Below are positions 18,079 through 25,150 of a stretch of DNA of 46,778 nucleotides, one piece after another. This DNA is from JBHIYN01 sp041984235 (GTDB lineage: Bacteria > Pseudomonadota > Gammaproteobacteria > Ga0077536), in assembly GCA_041984235.1 (NCBI GenBank), contig JBHIYN010000027.1, positions 1-46,778 of the forward strand. Reading direction: 5' to 3'. Position 1 is the first letter of the stretch; each line of letters opens with the position of its first letter. Made by a program: the position numbers and the translations under genes. Under the pieces are notes generated by a model, which was not told where the DNA came from, made no database searches, and was given only the letters and a program-made list of their open reading frames with translations.

Positions 18079-18130
18079 TCTATATGCAACTTGCACCTAG
18101 GTGTCAAATGTCCTATATTTTGCACTGCAA
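18079..18130. promoter_or_regulatory. overlapping divergent promoters and TTGCA operators (padR / phasin)
   Basis: Plus strand: TTGCAC at 18091-18096, a 17-bp spacer, and TATATT at 18114-18119, reading to the phasin gene. Minus strand: TTGACA (18107-18102), a 17-bp spacer, and TATAGA (18084-18079), reading to padR. The -35 boxes nearly touch. A 10-bp palindrome CACCTAGGTG (18094-18103) covers both. Two dyads of TTGCA with a one-base centre lie at 18085-18095 (TGCAACTTGCA) and 18120-18130 (TTGCACTGCAA). One regulator bound here would block both genes. Confidence 0.75.
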
Positions 18131-18180
18131 CATCCAACCCGGGCCGAAACCGAGCCCGTTCATCCCAGGAGATGACCAAC

Positions 18181-18609
18181 ATGGCCACCAAGAAGCAGAC
18201 CACTACCGAGATTCCGAAGCAGTTTTCCGAGTCCGCCAGCGCCTACCTCGAGCGCCTGGAAGCCGGCCACGAGCGCTTCGCCGAGACCCTGAGCACCGTG
18301 CGCGAGCGCAACGCCCGGGTCACCGACAAGTTCGTCGAAGCCCTGATTGCCGGCCAGCGCGACGCGCTCAGCCTTGGCAAGGCCTTCGCCGCCGAGCCCA
18401 CCGCCTACGGCAAGAACATGGAAGCCGTCATGGAGTCCATGAGCGCTGCCCAGGAGCGCGCGCTCGACGTCGCCAAGACCGTCTACCGCGAGCAGGCCGA
18501 GGCCGGCGCCGAGTTTCGCGGTATGCTCGAGAAGTCGTTCGAATCGGCCAAGGTCTTTACCAAGCCGTTCGAGCAGATGACTGCCGCGTGGTCGCAGGCC
18601 GCCAAGTAA
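18181..18609 (+). CDS. phaP: phasin (PHA granule-coating protein)
   Basis: 142 aa, almost fully helical and amphipathic, Ala/Glu/Lys-rich with no cysteine. It matches the phasin_2-type layout: FVEALIAGQRDALSLGKAFA in the middle, then AQERALDVAKTVYREQAEAG and a C-terminal helix FTKPFEQMTAAWSQAAK. Phasins coat PHA granules and set their number and size. The ATG at 18181 has AGGAG 9 bp upstream; the ATG at 18172 sits directly on that box and is unlikely. It heads the PHA cluster from a strong-looking promoter and is followed by a GC-rich hairpin, suggesting it is made in excess over downstream genes. Confidence 0.85.
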   Translation: MATKKQTTTEIPKQFSESASAYLERLEAGHERFAETLSTVRERNARVTDKFVEALIAGQRDALSLGKAFAAEPTAYGKNMEAVMESMSAAQERALDVAKTVYREQAEAGAEFRGMLEKSFESAKVFTKPFEQMTAAWSQAAK

Positions 18610-18617
18610 GCTATTGA

Positions 18618-18643
18618 GGCGGGGCGCGCTCGCGCGCCCCGCC
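18618..18643 (+). terminator. hairpin after phasin gene (attenuator or RNA end)
   Basis: A perfect 11-bp GC stem (18618-18628 with 18633-18643) with a CTCG loop begins 8 bp after the phasin stop codon. There is no T-run, so it looks like a leaky terminator or an RNA 3'-end stabiliser rather than a full stop. Confidence 0.6.
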
Positions 18644-18661
18644 ATGACTGCAAGGCTGTGC

Positions 18662-19480
18662 ATGCGCATGGAACATGAAATGACCGCCGACGACGAGCTG
18701 TTTCCCTCGGATCTCGGCGCACCCTTTGACCACGACGACGCGGTCGAGAAAACCCTGACGCCCCTGTGGCGGGAGGCCCGCTGGGGCCTGGAGTGGGCGC
18801 GCCTGCGCTGGAGCCCGGTGTTCTACGGCATCGGCGTACCGCGCGGACGCGGCCAGCCGGTGCTGCTGATCCCGGGTTTCATGTCCGGCGATCTGCTCAT
18901 GCTCGAGATGCACCGCTGGCTCAAGCGCATCGGCTACCGCTCGTCGCTGTCGCGCATCGTGTGGAACAACGACTGCCCCGATCTTACGGGCCGCAAGCTG
19001 ACCCACCGCATCCGCGACCTGTACAACCGCACCGGCACCCGTGTCAGCCTGGTCGGGCACAGTCTCGGCGGCATGCTCGCGCGCAGTATCGCGCAGGATA
19101 CCCCTGAGTACATCGACCGCGTGATCACGCTGGGCTCGCCGTTCCGCTCGCTGGTCAAGGCGCACCCGGCCGTCATCGGCATCTGGGACAAGCTCAAGCT
19201 GGCCCAGGGCGGCCTGATCGGGCGCAACCTGCACGCGTCCTGTGGCACCGGCCACTGCACCTGCACCTTCGTGCGCAACATGAACATGCCGCGGCCGATC
19301 GACGTCGCCCAGTTCGCCGTCTTCTCGCGGCACGACGGCGTCGCAGACTGGACGAGTTGCGTTGAGACCGACCCCGCGCGCAATTCGGAGGTGAGCTGCT
19401 CGCACATCGGCATGGTCTTCGATGCCGCGGTCTACCGCGCCGTTGCCGCACGGCTCGCCGAGCCGGTCGAGCACCACTGA
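18662..19480 (+). CDS. lipase-like alpha/beta hydrolase of the PHA cluster
   Basis: 272 aa from the ATG at 18662, which has AAGG 6 bp upstream. ATGs at 18668 and 18680 are possible, and one at 18644 lies against the hairpin and is unlikely. The fold starts with PVLLIPGFMSGD (66-77). The nucleophile elbow GHSLGG has S134, then ITLGSPF, a cysteine-rich stretch CGTGHCTCTF, and SRHDGVADW with a likely acid. It resembles triacylglycerol lipases more than PHA depolymerases with their extracellular domains. Lying between phasin and synthase genes, it could be an intracellular PHA-mobilising or thioesterase-type enzyme, but this is inference. Confidence 0.8.
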   Translation: MRMEHEMTADDELFPSDLGAPFDHDDAVEKTLTPLWREARWGLEWARLRWSPVFYGIGVPRGRGQPVLLIPGFMSGDLLMLEMHRWLKRIGYRSSLSRIVWNNDCPDLTGRKLTHRIRDLYNRTGTRVSLVGHSLGGMLARSIAQDTPEYIDRVITLGSPFRSLVKAHPAVIGIWDKLKLAQGGLIGRNLHASCGTGHCTCTFVRNMNMPRPIDVAQFAVFSRHDGVADWTSCVETDPARNSEVSCSHIGMVFDAAVYRAVAARLAEPVEHH

Positions 19481-19505
19481 AAAGGACCAGGAGGGAATCA
19501 CCACG

Positions 19506-19895
19506 ATGAGTAACGAAGAAGGCATGGACCCCGTGCGCCTGTGGCGTGAATGGTTCGTCAAATCGGAGAAAGCCTGGAGCGACACGCTCACCGAGATGAT
19601 GGGTGACGAACGCTTCTCCAAGGGCATGGGCCGCTACATGCACGAGGCGCTGCACACCCACCGCATGTTCAGCGAGGCGATGGCGCAGTACCTGGCCAAC
19701 CTCAACATCCCGTCACGCGGCGACATTCTCGACATGAACGACCGCCTTGCGCACATCGAGGACACGCTCAACCAGCTCCAGGTCGAAGTCCGCGGGCAGC
19801 GTGCGGCGCTGAGCAAGCTGGCCGCGGGCACGCCGGGCGCGGCCGAGCGCAAGAAGCCGGCGCGCACGCGCAAGCCCCCGACCACCACCGACTGA
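19506..19895 (+). CDS. PhaR/PhaE-like subunit of PHA synthase (short type)
   Basis: 129 aa. It is helical, with LWREWFVKSEKAWSDTLTEM near the start. The signature block is YLANLNIPSRGDILDMNDRL (62-81), then a coiled coil (AHIEDTLNQLQVEVRGQ), and a basic Pro/Lys tail. The LNIPxRxDI block before a coiled coil is the feature shared by PhaE (class III) and PhaR (class IV) partners of PhaC. The length is nearer PhaR than the usual, longer PhaE. AGGAGGG lies 10 bp before the ATG. It sits 34 bp upstream of the phaC gene, as expected for the partner subunit. Confidence 0.75.
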   Translation: MSNEEGMDPVRLWREWFVKSEKAWSDTLTEMMGDERFSKGMGRYMHEALHTHRMFSEAMAQYLANLNIPSRGDILDMNDRLAHIEDTLNQLQVEVRGQRAALSKLAAGTPGAAERKKPARTRKPPTTTD

Positions 19896-19929
19896 AACGC
19901 CGGCAACAAGGACAACGCAGGAACCCCTC

Positions 19930-21027
19930 ATGGCTTCTTCAACCGCGGACGCCGACCTTCGCGACCCCGACTCGCTGGACGAGCGCGTCGAGCGCCTGAT
20001 CGAACGCGCCATCTCGCGCAACATCCCCGGGCTGGCGCTGCCCCAGACTGAATCCGAGCTCGACGTAGGCCCCACGCCCAAGGAGCTCGTCTACAGCAAC
20101 GAGACCGCCCGTCTCTATCACTACGAAGCGATGCAGGACGAGATCTACCGCGTGCCGGTACTGATCGTCATGTCACCCGTGGCCAAGGGTTACATCCTCG
20201 ACCTCGCCCGTGGCCAGAGCCTGATCGAGTACCTGCTCATGCAGGGCCACGACGTCTACATGCTGGACTGGGCCGGACCGCGCCGCGAGCAGTCCGGGCT
20301 CGGCCTCGCCGAATACGTCATCGACCTGGTCGGCGGCTGCGTCGAGGCGGTCGTGGAGGATTGCGGCGAGGAGGACGTGACCCTGGTCGGTTACTGCATG
20401 GGCGGCATGCTGAGCTCCATGTACACCGCGCTCAACCCGAACGGCCGGGTCAAAAACCTGGCCTGCTTCACCACCCCGGTGAATGGCGACGGCATGGCGC
20501 TGTACAAGAAATGGATGACCTCCAAGTCGTTCGACATCGATCGCATCGTCGAGCAGCTCGGCAACATTCCCGGGGATTTCATCAACAGCTCGATCCAGGC
20601 CCTGCGCCCGCTGCAGCGCAGCGCCAACCAGATGCGCCTGCTGAACAACGTGCAGGACGACGCCTTCGTCAAGGCCCACCTGCGCTTCGATCGCTGGGCG
20701 GTGGACCAGTTGCCGGTGCCCGGCAACCTGGCACGCGACATGGTCAACGAGTTCATCCTCGGCAACCATATCGTCTCGCGCGAGCTCAAGCTGCGCGGCA
20801 AGAGCGCGGACTTTGCTAAGATCACCGTGCCTTTCCTGCATGTCGCGGCGCTCTACGATCACATCGTGCCGTCGGCGGCGTCGAAAGACCTGATTGGGCT
20901 GGTCGGCAGCGACGACAAGCAGGAAATCGTGATGAAAGGCGGGCATGTGAGCCTGGTCGCCGGTGGCAACGCCATCTTCCGGCTGTGGCCGCAGCTCGAT
21001 GCCTGGCTCGCAGAGCGCGCGGTGTGA
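19930..21027 (+). CDS. phaC: class III/IV-type PHA synthase
   Basis: 365 aa, matching the short PhaC (about 40 kDa) that needs a PhaE or PhaR partner, not the ~590-aa class I enzyme. The lipase-like box is GYCMGG with nucleophile C156 replacing Ser. D310 lies in HVAALYDHIVPS and H339 in KGGHVSLVAGG. VYMLDWAGPRREQ and FTTPVNGDGM are also typical. It polymerises (R)-3-hydroxyacyl-CoA on the granule surface. It follows the PhaR/PhaE-like gene and precedes a GNAT gene, all on one strand. No phaA or phaB is seen nearby. Confidence 0.93.
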   Translation: MASSTADADLRDPDSLDERVERLIERAISRNIPGLALPQTESELDVGPTPKELVYSNETARLYHYEAMQDEIYRVPVLIVMSPVAKGYILDLARGQSLIEYLLMQGHDVYMLDWAGPRREQSGLGLAEYVIDLVGGCVEAVVEDCGEEDVTLVGYCMGGMLSSMYTALNPNGRVKNLACFTTPVNGDGMALYKKWMTSKSFDIDRIVEQLGNIPGDFINSSIQALRPLQRSANQMRLLNNVQDDAFVKAHLRFDRWAVDQLPVPGNLARDMVNEFILGNHIVSRELKLRGKSADFAKITVPFLHVAALYDHIVPSAASKDLIGLVGSDDKQEIVMKGGHVSLVAGGNAIFRLWPQLDAWLAERAV

Positions 21028-21069
21028 CGCGCGGACTGCGCCCCCTGAAACCCGAACAAGGAGCACGTG

Positions 21070-21666
21070 ATGTCGGCTGATTCCCTCGCCCAGGCCCTGG
21101 CGTCCTACCCGATGAAAGTCACCCTGGGCGGCAAGCGCTACACCGTGCGCGCCATGACGGTCGACGACGGCCCCCTGCTGATGAATTTCGCCAAGGGCCT
21201 GCCGGACCACGACCGCCTCTACATGCGCCGCGACCTGACCAGCCAGCAGGGCATCGACTCCTGGATCGAGGACATCGAGGAAGGCGTCATTCACTCCCTG
21301 ATCGCGATCGACGAGGAAGGCGTGGCCGGGTTCTCGACCATTCACCTGAACAAGCTCGAATGGACCAGCCACGTCGCCGACATCCGCGTCGCCACGGCCG
21401 CGCGCACGCGGCGTACCGGCCTCGGGCGCCTGCTCGCGCGCGAGGGTTTCAACATCGCCCTGGCGCTCGGCATCGAGAAGCTGCTGGCGCGCATGACCCC
21501 TGACCAGGAAGGCGCGCGCGTACTGTTCGAGGAGCTCGGCTTCACCCCCGAAGCGCTGCTCAAGGACTACGTCAAGGATCGCGACGGCAACTACCACGAC
21601 ATGCTGCTCAAGGGCTGCAGCGTGCGCGAGTTCCTCGCCCGCCGCGAAGCCTACGGCGTCGGCTGA
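21070..21666 (+). CDS. GNAT-family N-acetyltransferase
   Basis: 198 aa. The acetyl-CoA loop is RRTGLGRLLAREG, preceded by the strand AGFSTIHLNKLEW and followed by ALALGIEKLLARMTPDQEGARVLFEELGF, the standard fold order. The N terminus (YPMKVTLGGKRYTVRAMTVDD) suggests a family also found beside PHA genes. AAGGAG lies upstream of the ATG at 21070; a GTG at 21067 is an alternative. It begins 42 bp after phaC, so it belongs to the PHA transcript. Acceptor unknown; it may acetylate a protein. Confidence 0.85.
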   Translation: MSADSLAQALASYPMKVTLGGKRYTVRAMTVDDGPLLMNFAKGLPDHDRLYMRRDLTSQQGIDSWIEDIEEGVIHSLIAIDEEGVAGFSTIHLNKLEWTSHVADIRVATAARTRRTGLGRLLAREGFNIALALGIEKLLARMTPDQEGARVLFEELGFTPEALLKDYVKDRDGNYHDMLLKGCSVREFLARREAYGVG

Positions 21667-21691
21667 GCCGCCCGCGCCCTGCGCCGGACCG

Positions 21692-21718
21692 TTGATTCGC
21701 GGGCCGGCGCCCCCATCT
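21692..21718 (+). promoter_or_regulatory. sigma-32-like heat-shock promoter of cbpA
   Basis: TTGATT (21692-21697), a 13-bp spacer, then CCCCATCT (21711-21718). The second box fits the sigma-32 -10 consensus CCCCATnT exactly; the first is a partial match to the -35. The cbpA start is 64 bp downstream. The match is by eye. Confidence 0.5.
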
Positions 21719-21782
21719 TGACGAGAGGCCGCCGGCAACGCCGTGGTGGCCGCAGTTCGATCAGCGGACGCTCGTCAGGACC

Positions 21783-22727
21783 ATGCAGTACAAAGACTAT
21801 TACGACATTCTCGGCGTCGGCCGCGAGGCCTCGGGCGACGACATCAAGCGCGCCTACCGCAAGCTCGCACGCAAGTACCACCCGGACGTGAGCGAGGAAG
21901 CCAACGCGGAGGAGCGCTTCAAGGAGGTGCAGGAAGCCTACGAGGTGCTCAAGGACCCCGAGAAGCGCGATGCCTACGACCGTCTCGGTGCCAACTGGCG
22001 CCAGGGCGAGGACTTCACCCCGCCACCGGACTGGGAGCCGGACTACTCGTTCCGCAGCGGGGGATTCCGCGACGCCGCCGAGTTCAGCGAGTTCTTCTCC
22101 TCCATCTTCGGCCGCGGCGCCCACGGTGGTGGCCCTGGCGCAGCCCGCGGCGGCTTCCAGATGCAGGGCGAGGACCGCAACGTGCGCGTCACCATCGCGC
22201 TGGAGGATGCCTTCGCCGGGCGCAAGCGCAGCTTCACGTTCGTCGCGCCCGAGATCGACGAGCGCGGCGAGGTGCGCCGCGTGCAGAAATCGATCAACGT
22301 CAACATCCCGCGCGGCGTCAGCGAAGGCCAGCGCATCCGCCTCGCCGGCCAGGGCGGGCCCGGCTTCGGTGGCGGACCGGCGGGCGACCTGTTCCTGGAG
22401 ATCGCCTTCGAGCCGCACCGCCTGTTTCACGCCGAGGGACGTGACATCCATCTCGAATTGCCCGTGGCGCCGTGGGAAGCGGCACTCGGCGCGAAGGTCA
22501 AGACGCCGACCCTGGGCGGTCCGGTCGAGCTCAGCGTACCGCCGGGCTCGCAGTCCGGGACCCGGCTGCGCCTGCGTGGCAAGGGCCTGCCGGGCAAGGT
22601 CGCCGGTGATCAGTACGTCACCCTCCGCATCGTCACCCCGGCGGCAGACAGCGAGGAGCACAAGCAGCTCTACCGCCGCATGGCGGAGACCATGGCCTTT
22701 GATCCGCGCGCGGGGATGCACGCATGA
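21783..22727 (+). CDS. cbpA: DnaJ-like co-chaperone CbpA
   Basis: 314 aa. The J-domain (about 5-70) contains HPD (33-35) in KYHPDVSEE, then a Gly/Phe-containing linker, and two beta-sandwich substrate-binding domains (from NVRVTIALEDAFAGRKR and from RDIHLELPVAPWEAALGAKV). The zinc-finger domain of DnaJ is absent, so it is the CbpA type. It would stimulate DnaK and bind curved DNA or clients. The stop overlaps the cbpM start by 4 bp. The initial ATG follows a 116-bp gap with a sigma-32-like promoter. Confidence 0.93.
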   Translation: MQYKDYYDILGVGREASGDDIKRAYRKLARKYHPDVSEEANAEERFKEVQEAYEVLKDPEKRDAYDRLGANWRQGEDFTPPPDWEPDYSFRSGGFRDAAEFSEFFSSIFGRGAHGGGPGAARGGFQMQGEDRNVRVTIALEDAFAGRKRSFTFVAPEIDERGEVRRVQKSINVNIPRGVSEGQRIRLAGQGGPGFGGGPAGDLFLEIAFEPHRLFHAEGRDIHLELPVAPWEAALGAKVKTPTLGGPVELSVPPGSQSGTRLRLRGKGLPGKVAGDQYVTLRIVTPAADSEEHKQLYRRMAETMAFDPRAGMHA

Positions 22728-23065
22728 GCGGCCGCGGTCCTCGCGACGGTCGGCACGCCGACCAGCGTGGCGAGCTGCTGGAGGACGGCACCAGCTATGC
22801 CCTGGTCGAATTCGCCGGCGCCAGCGGCGTGCGCGTGGAGATCATCGTCGAGATGGTCGAGCACGGCATCCTGCACCCGCGCGGGGCCGGTCCTGCTGAA
22901 TGGCGCTTTCCCGCGACCCACCTCCCGACCGTGCGCCGCGCGCTGCGGCTGCGCCGCGACCTCGAGCTCAACTGGCCCGGCGTCGGCCTCGCGGTCGAGC
23001 TGCTCGACGAGCTGGAAACCCTGCGCCGCAGTCACCGCGCCCTGCTCCGCCGCCTGGCCCGCTAG
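22724..23065 (+). CDS. cbpM: CbpA modulator CbpM (MerR-like)
   Basis: 113 aa. After a short basic start, YALVEFAGASGVRVEIIVEMVEHGIL looks like the MerR-type helix-turn-helix of CbpM. It is followed by FPATHLPTVRRALRLRRDLELNWPGVGLAVELLDELETLR, the dimer helix found in CbpM and HspR relatives. CbpM binds the J-domain of CbpA and blocks it. The translational coupling to cbpA supports this. The stop is 9 bp before REP copy A. Confidence 0.88.
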   Translation: MSGRGPRDGRHADQRGELLEDGTSYALVEFAGASGVRVEIIVEMVEHGILHPRGAGPAEWRFPATHLPTVRRALRLRRDLELNWPGVGLAVELLDELETLRRSHRALLRRLAR

Positions 23066-23073
23066 CCTCTTGG

Positions 23074-23139
23074 AAAAGGGGACATGCCACTTTTCTAACT
23101 TGGGGGGGGGGAAAAAGGGACATGCCACTTTTCTAACTT
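23074..23139 (+). repeat. REP-like repeat, copies A and B (direct pair)
   Basis: Copy A is at 23074-23101 and copy B at 23112-23139. Both read AAAAGGGGACATGCCACTTT (B has five A and three G) followed by TCTAACTT. Each is an imperfect palindrome that can form a hairpin. A run of ten G (23102-23111) separates them. They follow the cbpM stop. Confidence 0.88.
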
Positions 23140-23199
23140 GCAGAGTCGGATCATTGGCACGGGGGCTCCGAGCTGCCATGGCCTTTAGCGGGACCCGTG

Positions 23200-23227
23200 A
23201 AGTTAGAAAAGTGGCATGTCCCCTTTT
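23200..23227 (-). repeat. REP-like repeat, copy C (inverted relative to A and B)
   Basis: Same core as A and B on the opposite strand. On the minus strand the RAYT stop TGA is followed directly by AAAGGGG of this copy. It makes inverted pairs with copies A and B. Confidence 0.85.
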
Positions 23228-23892
23228 CAATCGCGAACCCGTCGTGGCCTGCCGCGCGGCCGCAGTGAGGATTCCAGGCCCAATGCCGTCGCCGTCTCGT
23301 TGACCCACTGCCGATCGCCGAAGGGTGCGCCGCGTTCCGCACAGTTGCGCATGGCGCCCAGCACGTTCGCGGGTTCACCTTGGTTGACACGCCACAACCA
23401 GTCCCGCGGCAGCGGCACCGGCGATTCGGCCAGCCACTCGCCATCGCCCGCGCGCAATCGCAGCGCGAGGCTGCCCCACTGCCATGCCTCTGCCGCGTCA
23501 ACGAGGCCCGCACGTAGTGCATTGCGCTCGACGTAGCGCATGACGGCCAGCAGGTGCCCGTCTTGCTGCACCGGGAAAGCCTTGAACCGGCCCTGCCAGA
23601 TATGGCCTGAAGTGCCATGTCGGCGATGATGCCGATGCGCATGCGACGTCGTCAGCCAGTGCAGCCAGCGAGCCAGGGCACCACTCGCCTCCGGCCGCAG
23701 CACGAAATGGAAATGGTTCGGCATCAGGCAGTGCGCCAGCACCGCGACCGGGAAACGGCTGCAGGCCGCTCGCGCCAGGCGCAGAAAGCATCGGTAATCC
23801 ACTGCGTCGTGAAATACCGTCGCGCGCGCGTTACCGCGGTTCATGACGTGGTAGCAGATCCCCGCTACCGCTGAGCGTGCCGTCCTTGGCAT
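23227..23892 (-). CDS. REP-associated tyrosine transposase (RAYT)
   Basis: 221 aa of the Y1 (IS200/IS605-related) HUH transposases domesticated with REP repeats. The start YHVMNRGNARATVF is the RAYT signature. The HUH pair is H60 and H62 in MPNHFHFVL, the catalytic Tyr is Y120 in VMRYVERNALRAGLV, and GHIWQGRFKAFPV (97-109) precedes it. It would nick and rejoin single-stranded REP hairpins and so spread them. The gene is bracketed by repeat copies C (3' side) and D (5' side) as direct repeats. The key residues are intact, so it may still work. Confidence 0.9.
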   Translation of the reverse strand: MPRTARSAVAGICYHVMNRGNARATVFHDAVDYRCFLRLARAACSRFPVAVLAHCLMPNHFHFVLRPEASGALARWLHWLTTSHAHRHHRRHGTSGHIWQGRFKAFPVQQDGHLLAVMRYVERNALRAGLVDAAEAWQWGSLALRLRAGDGEWLAESPVPLPRDWLWRVNQGEPANVLGAMRNCAERGAPFGDRQWVNETATALGLESSLRPRGRPRRVRD

Positions 23893-23964
23893 GGGCAGAA
23901 GCTAACCCACGAATCGACGTCGAGGCAACATCAGTCCCCACGTGGCCGTATCGCCAGTGGATAA

Positions 23965-25032
23965 TCAACGCCTTACAAAAGTGGCATGTCCCCTTTTAGT
24001 TAGGTGCAGGGATTCACCGAAGCCGAGCACGCGGAAGTCGTGCGGCGCGATGCCGGCGGCATCGAGCGCGGTGGCCAGCTCGCGGTAGGGTTCGTCGATG
24101 GCCTCGTAGGTGAGCTGGAAGGTGCCGTGGTGGATGGCGATGCTCTGGCGCGCGCCGAGATCGCGGTGCGCCTGCACCGCGCCCGCCGGGTCGAGGTGCA
24201 CCGGCAGCATGAAGTCGCGCGGCCGGTACGCCGCGATCGGGATCAGGGCGAGGTCGAACGCACCGAAGCGCTGCCGCGCTTCACCGAAGTGCGGCCCGTA
24301 GCCGGTATCGCCGGCGAAGTACACGCGCCCGGCCGGCGCGCTGACGACGAAGCCGCCCCACAGCGTCTTCATCTGGTCGGCCAGGCCGCGCCCGGAGCGG
24401 TGGCGGACCTCGACGAAGGTGAACGTCACCCCGTCGATTTCAACCGACTGCCACCAGTCCAGCTCGCGATGGTTCTCGAGCCCGTGCCGCGCGAACAGCG
24501 CGCCGGTGCCGAGCCCGGCCAGCACCAGCGGCGGCCCGCCACGCCCGTGCGCGGCCAGCGCGCGCAGGGTGTCGAGGTCGAGATGGTCGTAGTGATCGTG
24601 GCTCACCAGCACCACGTCGATCGGTGGCAGCCCGGCGAGGGCGAGTCCCGGCTCGCGCACCCGCGCCGGGCCGGCGAAGCTGAACGGGCTGGCGCGCTCG
24701 CTCCAGATCGGATCGGTGAGGATGTTCAGGTCACCGATGCGCAGCAGCACGGTGGAATGGTTGACGAACGTCGCGACGATGCCGTCCGCTTCCGGCGGCG
24801 GCGGATAACGCCCGTTCTGCACCCGCTGCGGCCACGCCTCGCGCCGCAGCGCGAACGTCGCGACGAAGCCCATGACGTCGAAGATGGACTTCTCCGCCGG
24901 CAGCGTGTTGTGGAAGCGGGTGCCGTCGAAATGCGCGGTCGGCGGGCCGTCATGGCGCGGCTGGGTCGAACAGCCGTGCAGCACCAGCGCGGCGGCGGCG
25001 GCAAGCAGCAATAATCGACCCAGTGGCTTCAC
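23965..25032 (-). CDS. UlaG/NAPE-PLD-like MBL lipoprotein, C-terminal end formed by REP copy D
   Basis: 355 aa. The signal peptide ends in the lipobox LHGC (C21), so it should be a lipoprotein. The MBL site is SHDHYDHLD (144-152), with WGGFVVSAPAGRVYFAGDTGYGPHFG-type strands and HHGTFQL later, as in the NAPE-PLD/UlaG branch. The last codons read LTKRGHATFVRR and lie inside REP copy D; the native stop was probably displaced by insertion of the repeat. It diverges from the decarboxylase-like gene (118-bp gap). Substrate not known; phospholipid hydrolysis is only one option. Confidence 0.85.
   Translation of the reverse strand: MKPLGRLLLLAAAAALVLHGCSTQPRHDGPPTAHFDGTRFHNTLPAEKSIFDVMGFVATFALRREAWPQRVQNGRYPPPPEADGIVATFVNHSTVLLRIGDLNILTDPIWSERASPFSFAGPARVREPGLALAGLPPIDVVLVSHDHYDHLDLDTLRALAAHGRGGPPLVLAGLGTGALFARHGLENHRELDWWQSVEIDGVTFTFVEVRHRSGRGLADQMKTLWGGFVVSAPAGRVYFAGDTGYGPHFGEARQRFGAFDLALIPIAAYRPRDFMLPVHLDPAGAVQAHRDLGARQSIAIHHGTFQLTYEAIDEPYRELATALDAAGIAPHDFRVLGFGESLHLTKRGHATFVRR
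23972..23999 (-). repeat. REP-like repeat, copy D
   Basis: On the plus strand it reads CTTACAAAAGTGGCATGTCC and onward to TTTTAG, the same orientation as copy C. It overlaps the last codons of the MBL lipoprotein gene and lies 80 bp upstream of the RAYT start. Confidence 0.85.
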
Positions 25033-25150
25033 CCTGTCTCCCGCGGCGCCCCGGCCGCCCGTGCGCGACCCCTGTCGGTGGCGCGCCTGCCTGTCACTTC
25101 GGTACGGCTATACTAGCGCCTCGTTGATCGCGACCGAAGGGGAGGAAACG

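Noticed and set aside
20173..21738. A 521-aa minus-strand frame opposite phaC and the GNAT gene
   Set aside because: Antisense to two clear families; its own sequence has no recognisable motif.
22900..23136. A small plus-strand frame ending in REP copy B
   Set aside because: It overlaps cbpM in another frame and ends in repeat and poly-G sequence.
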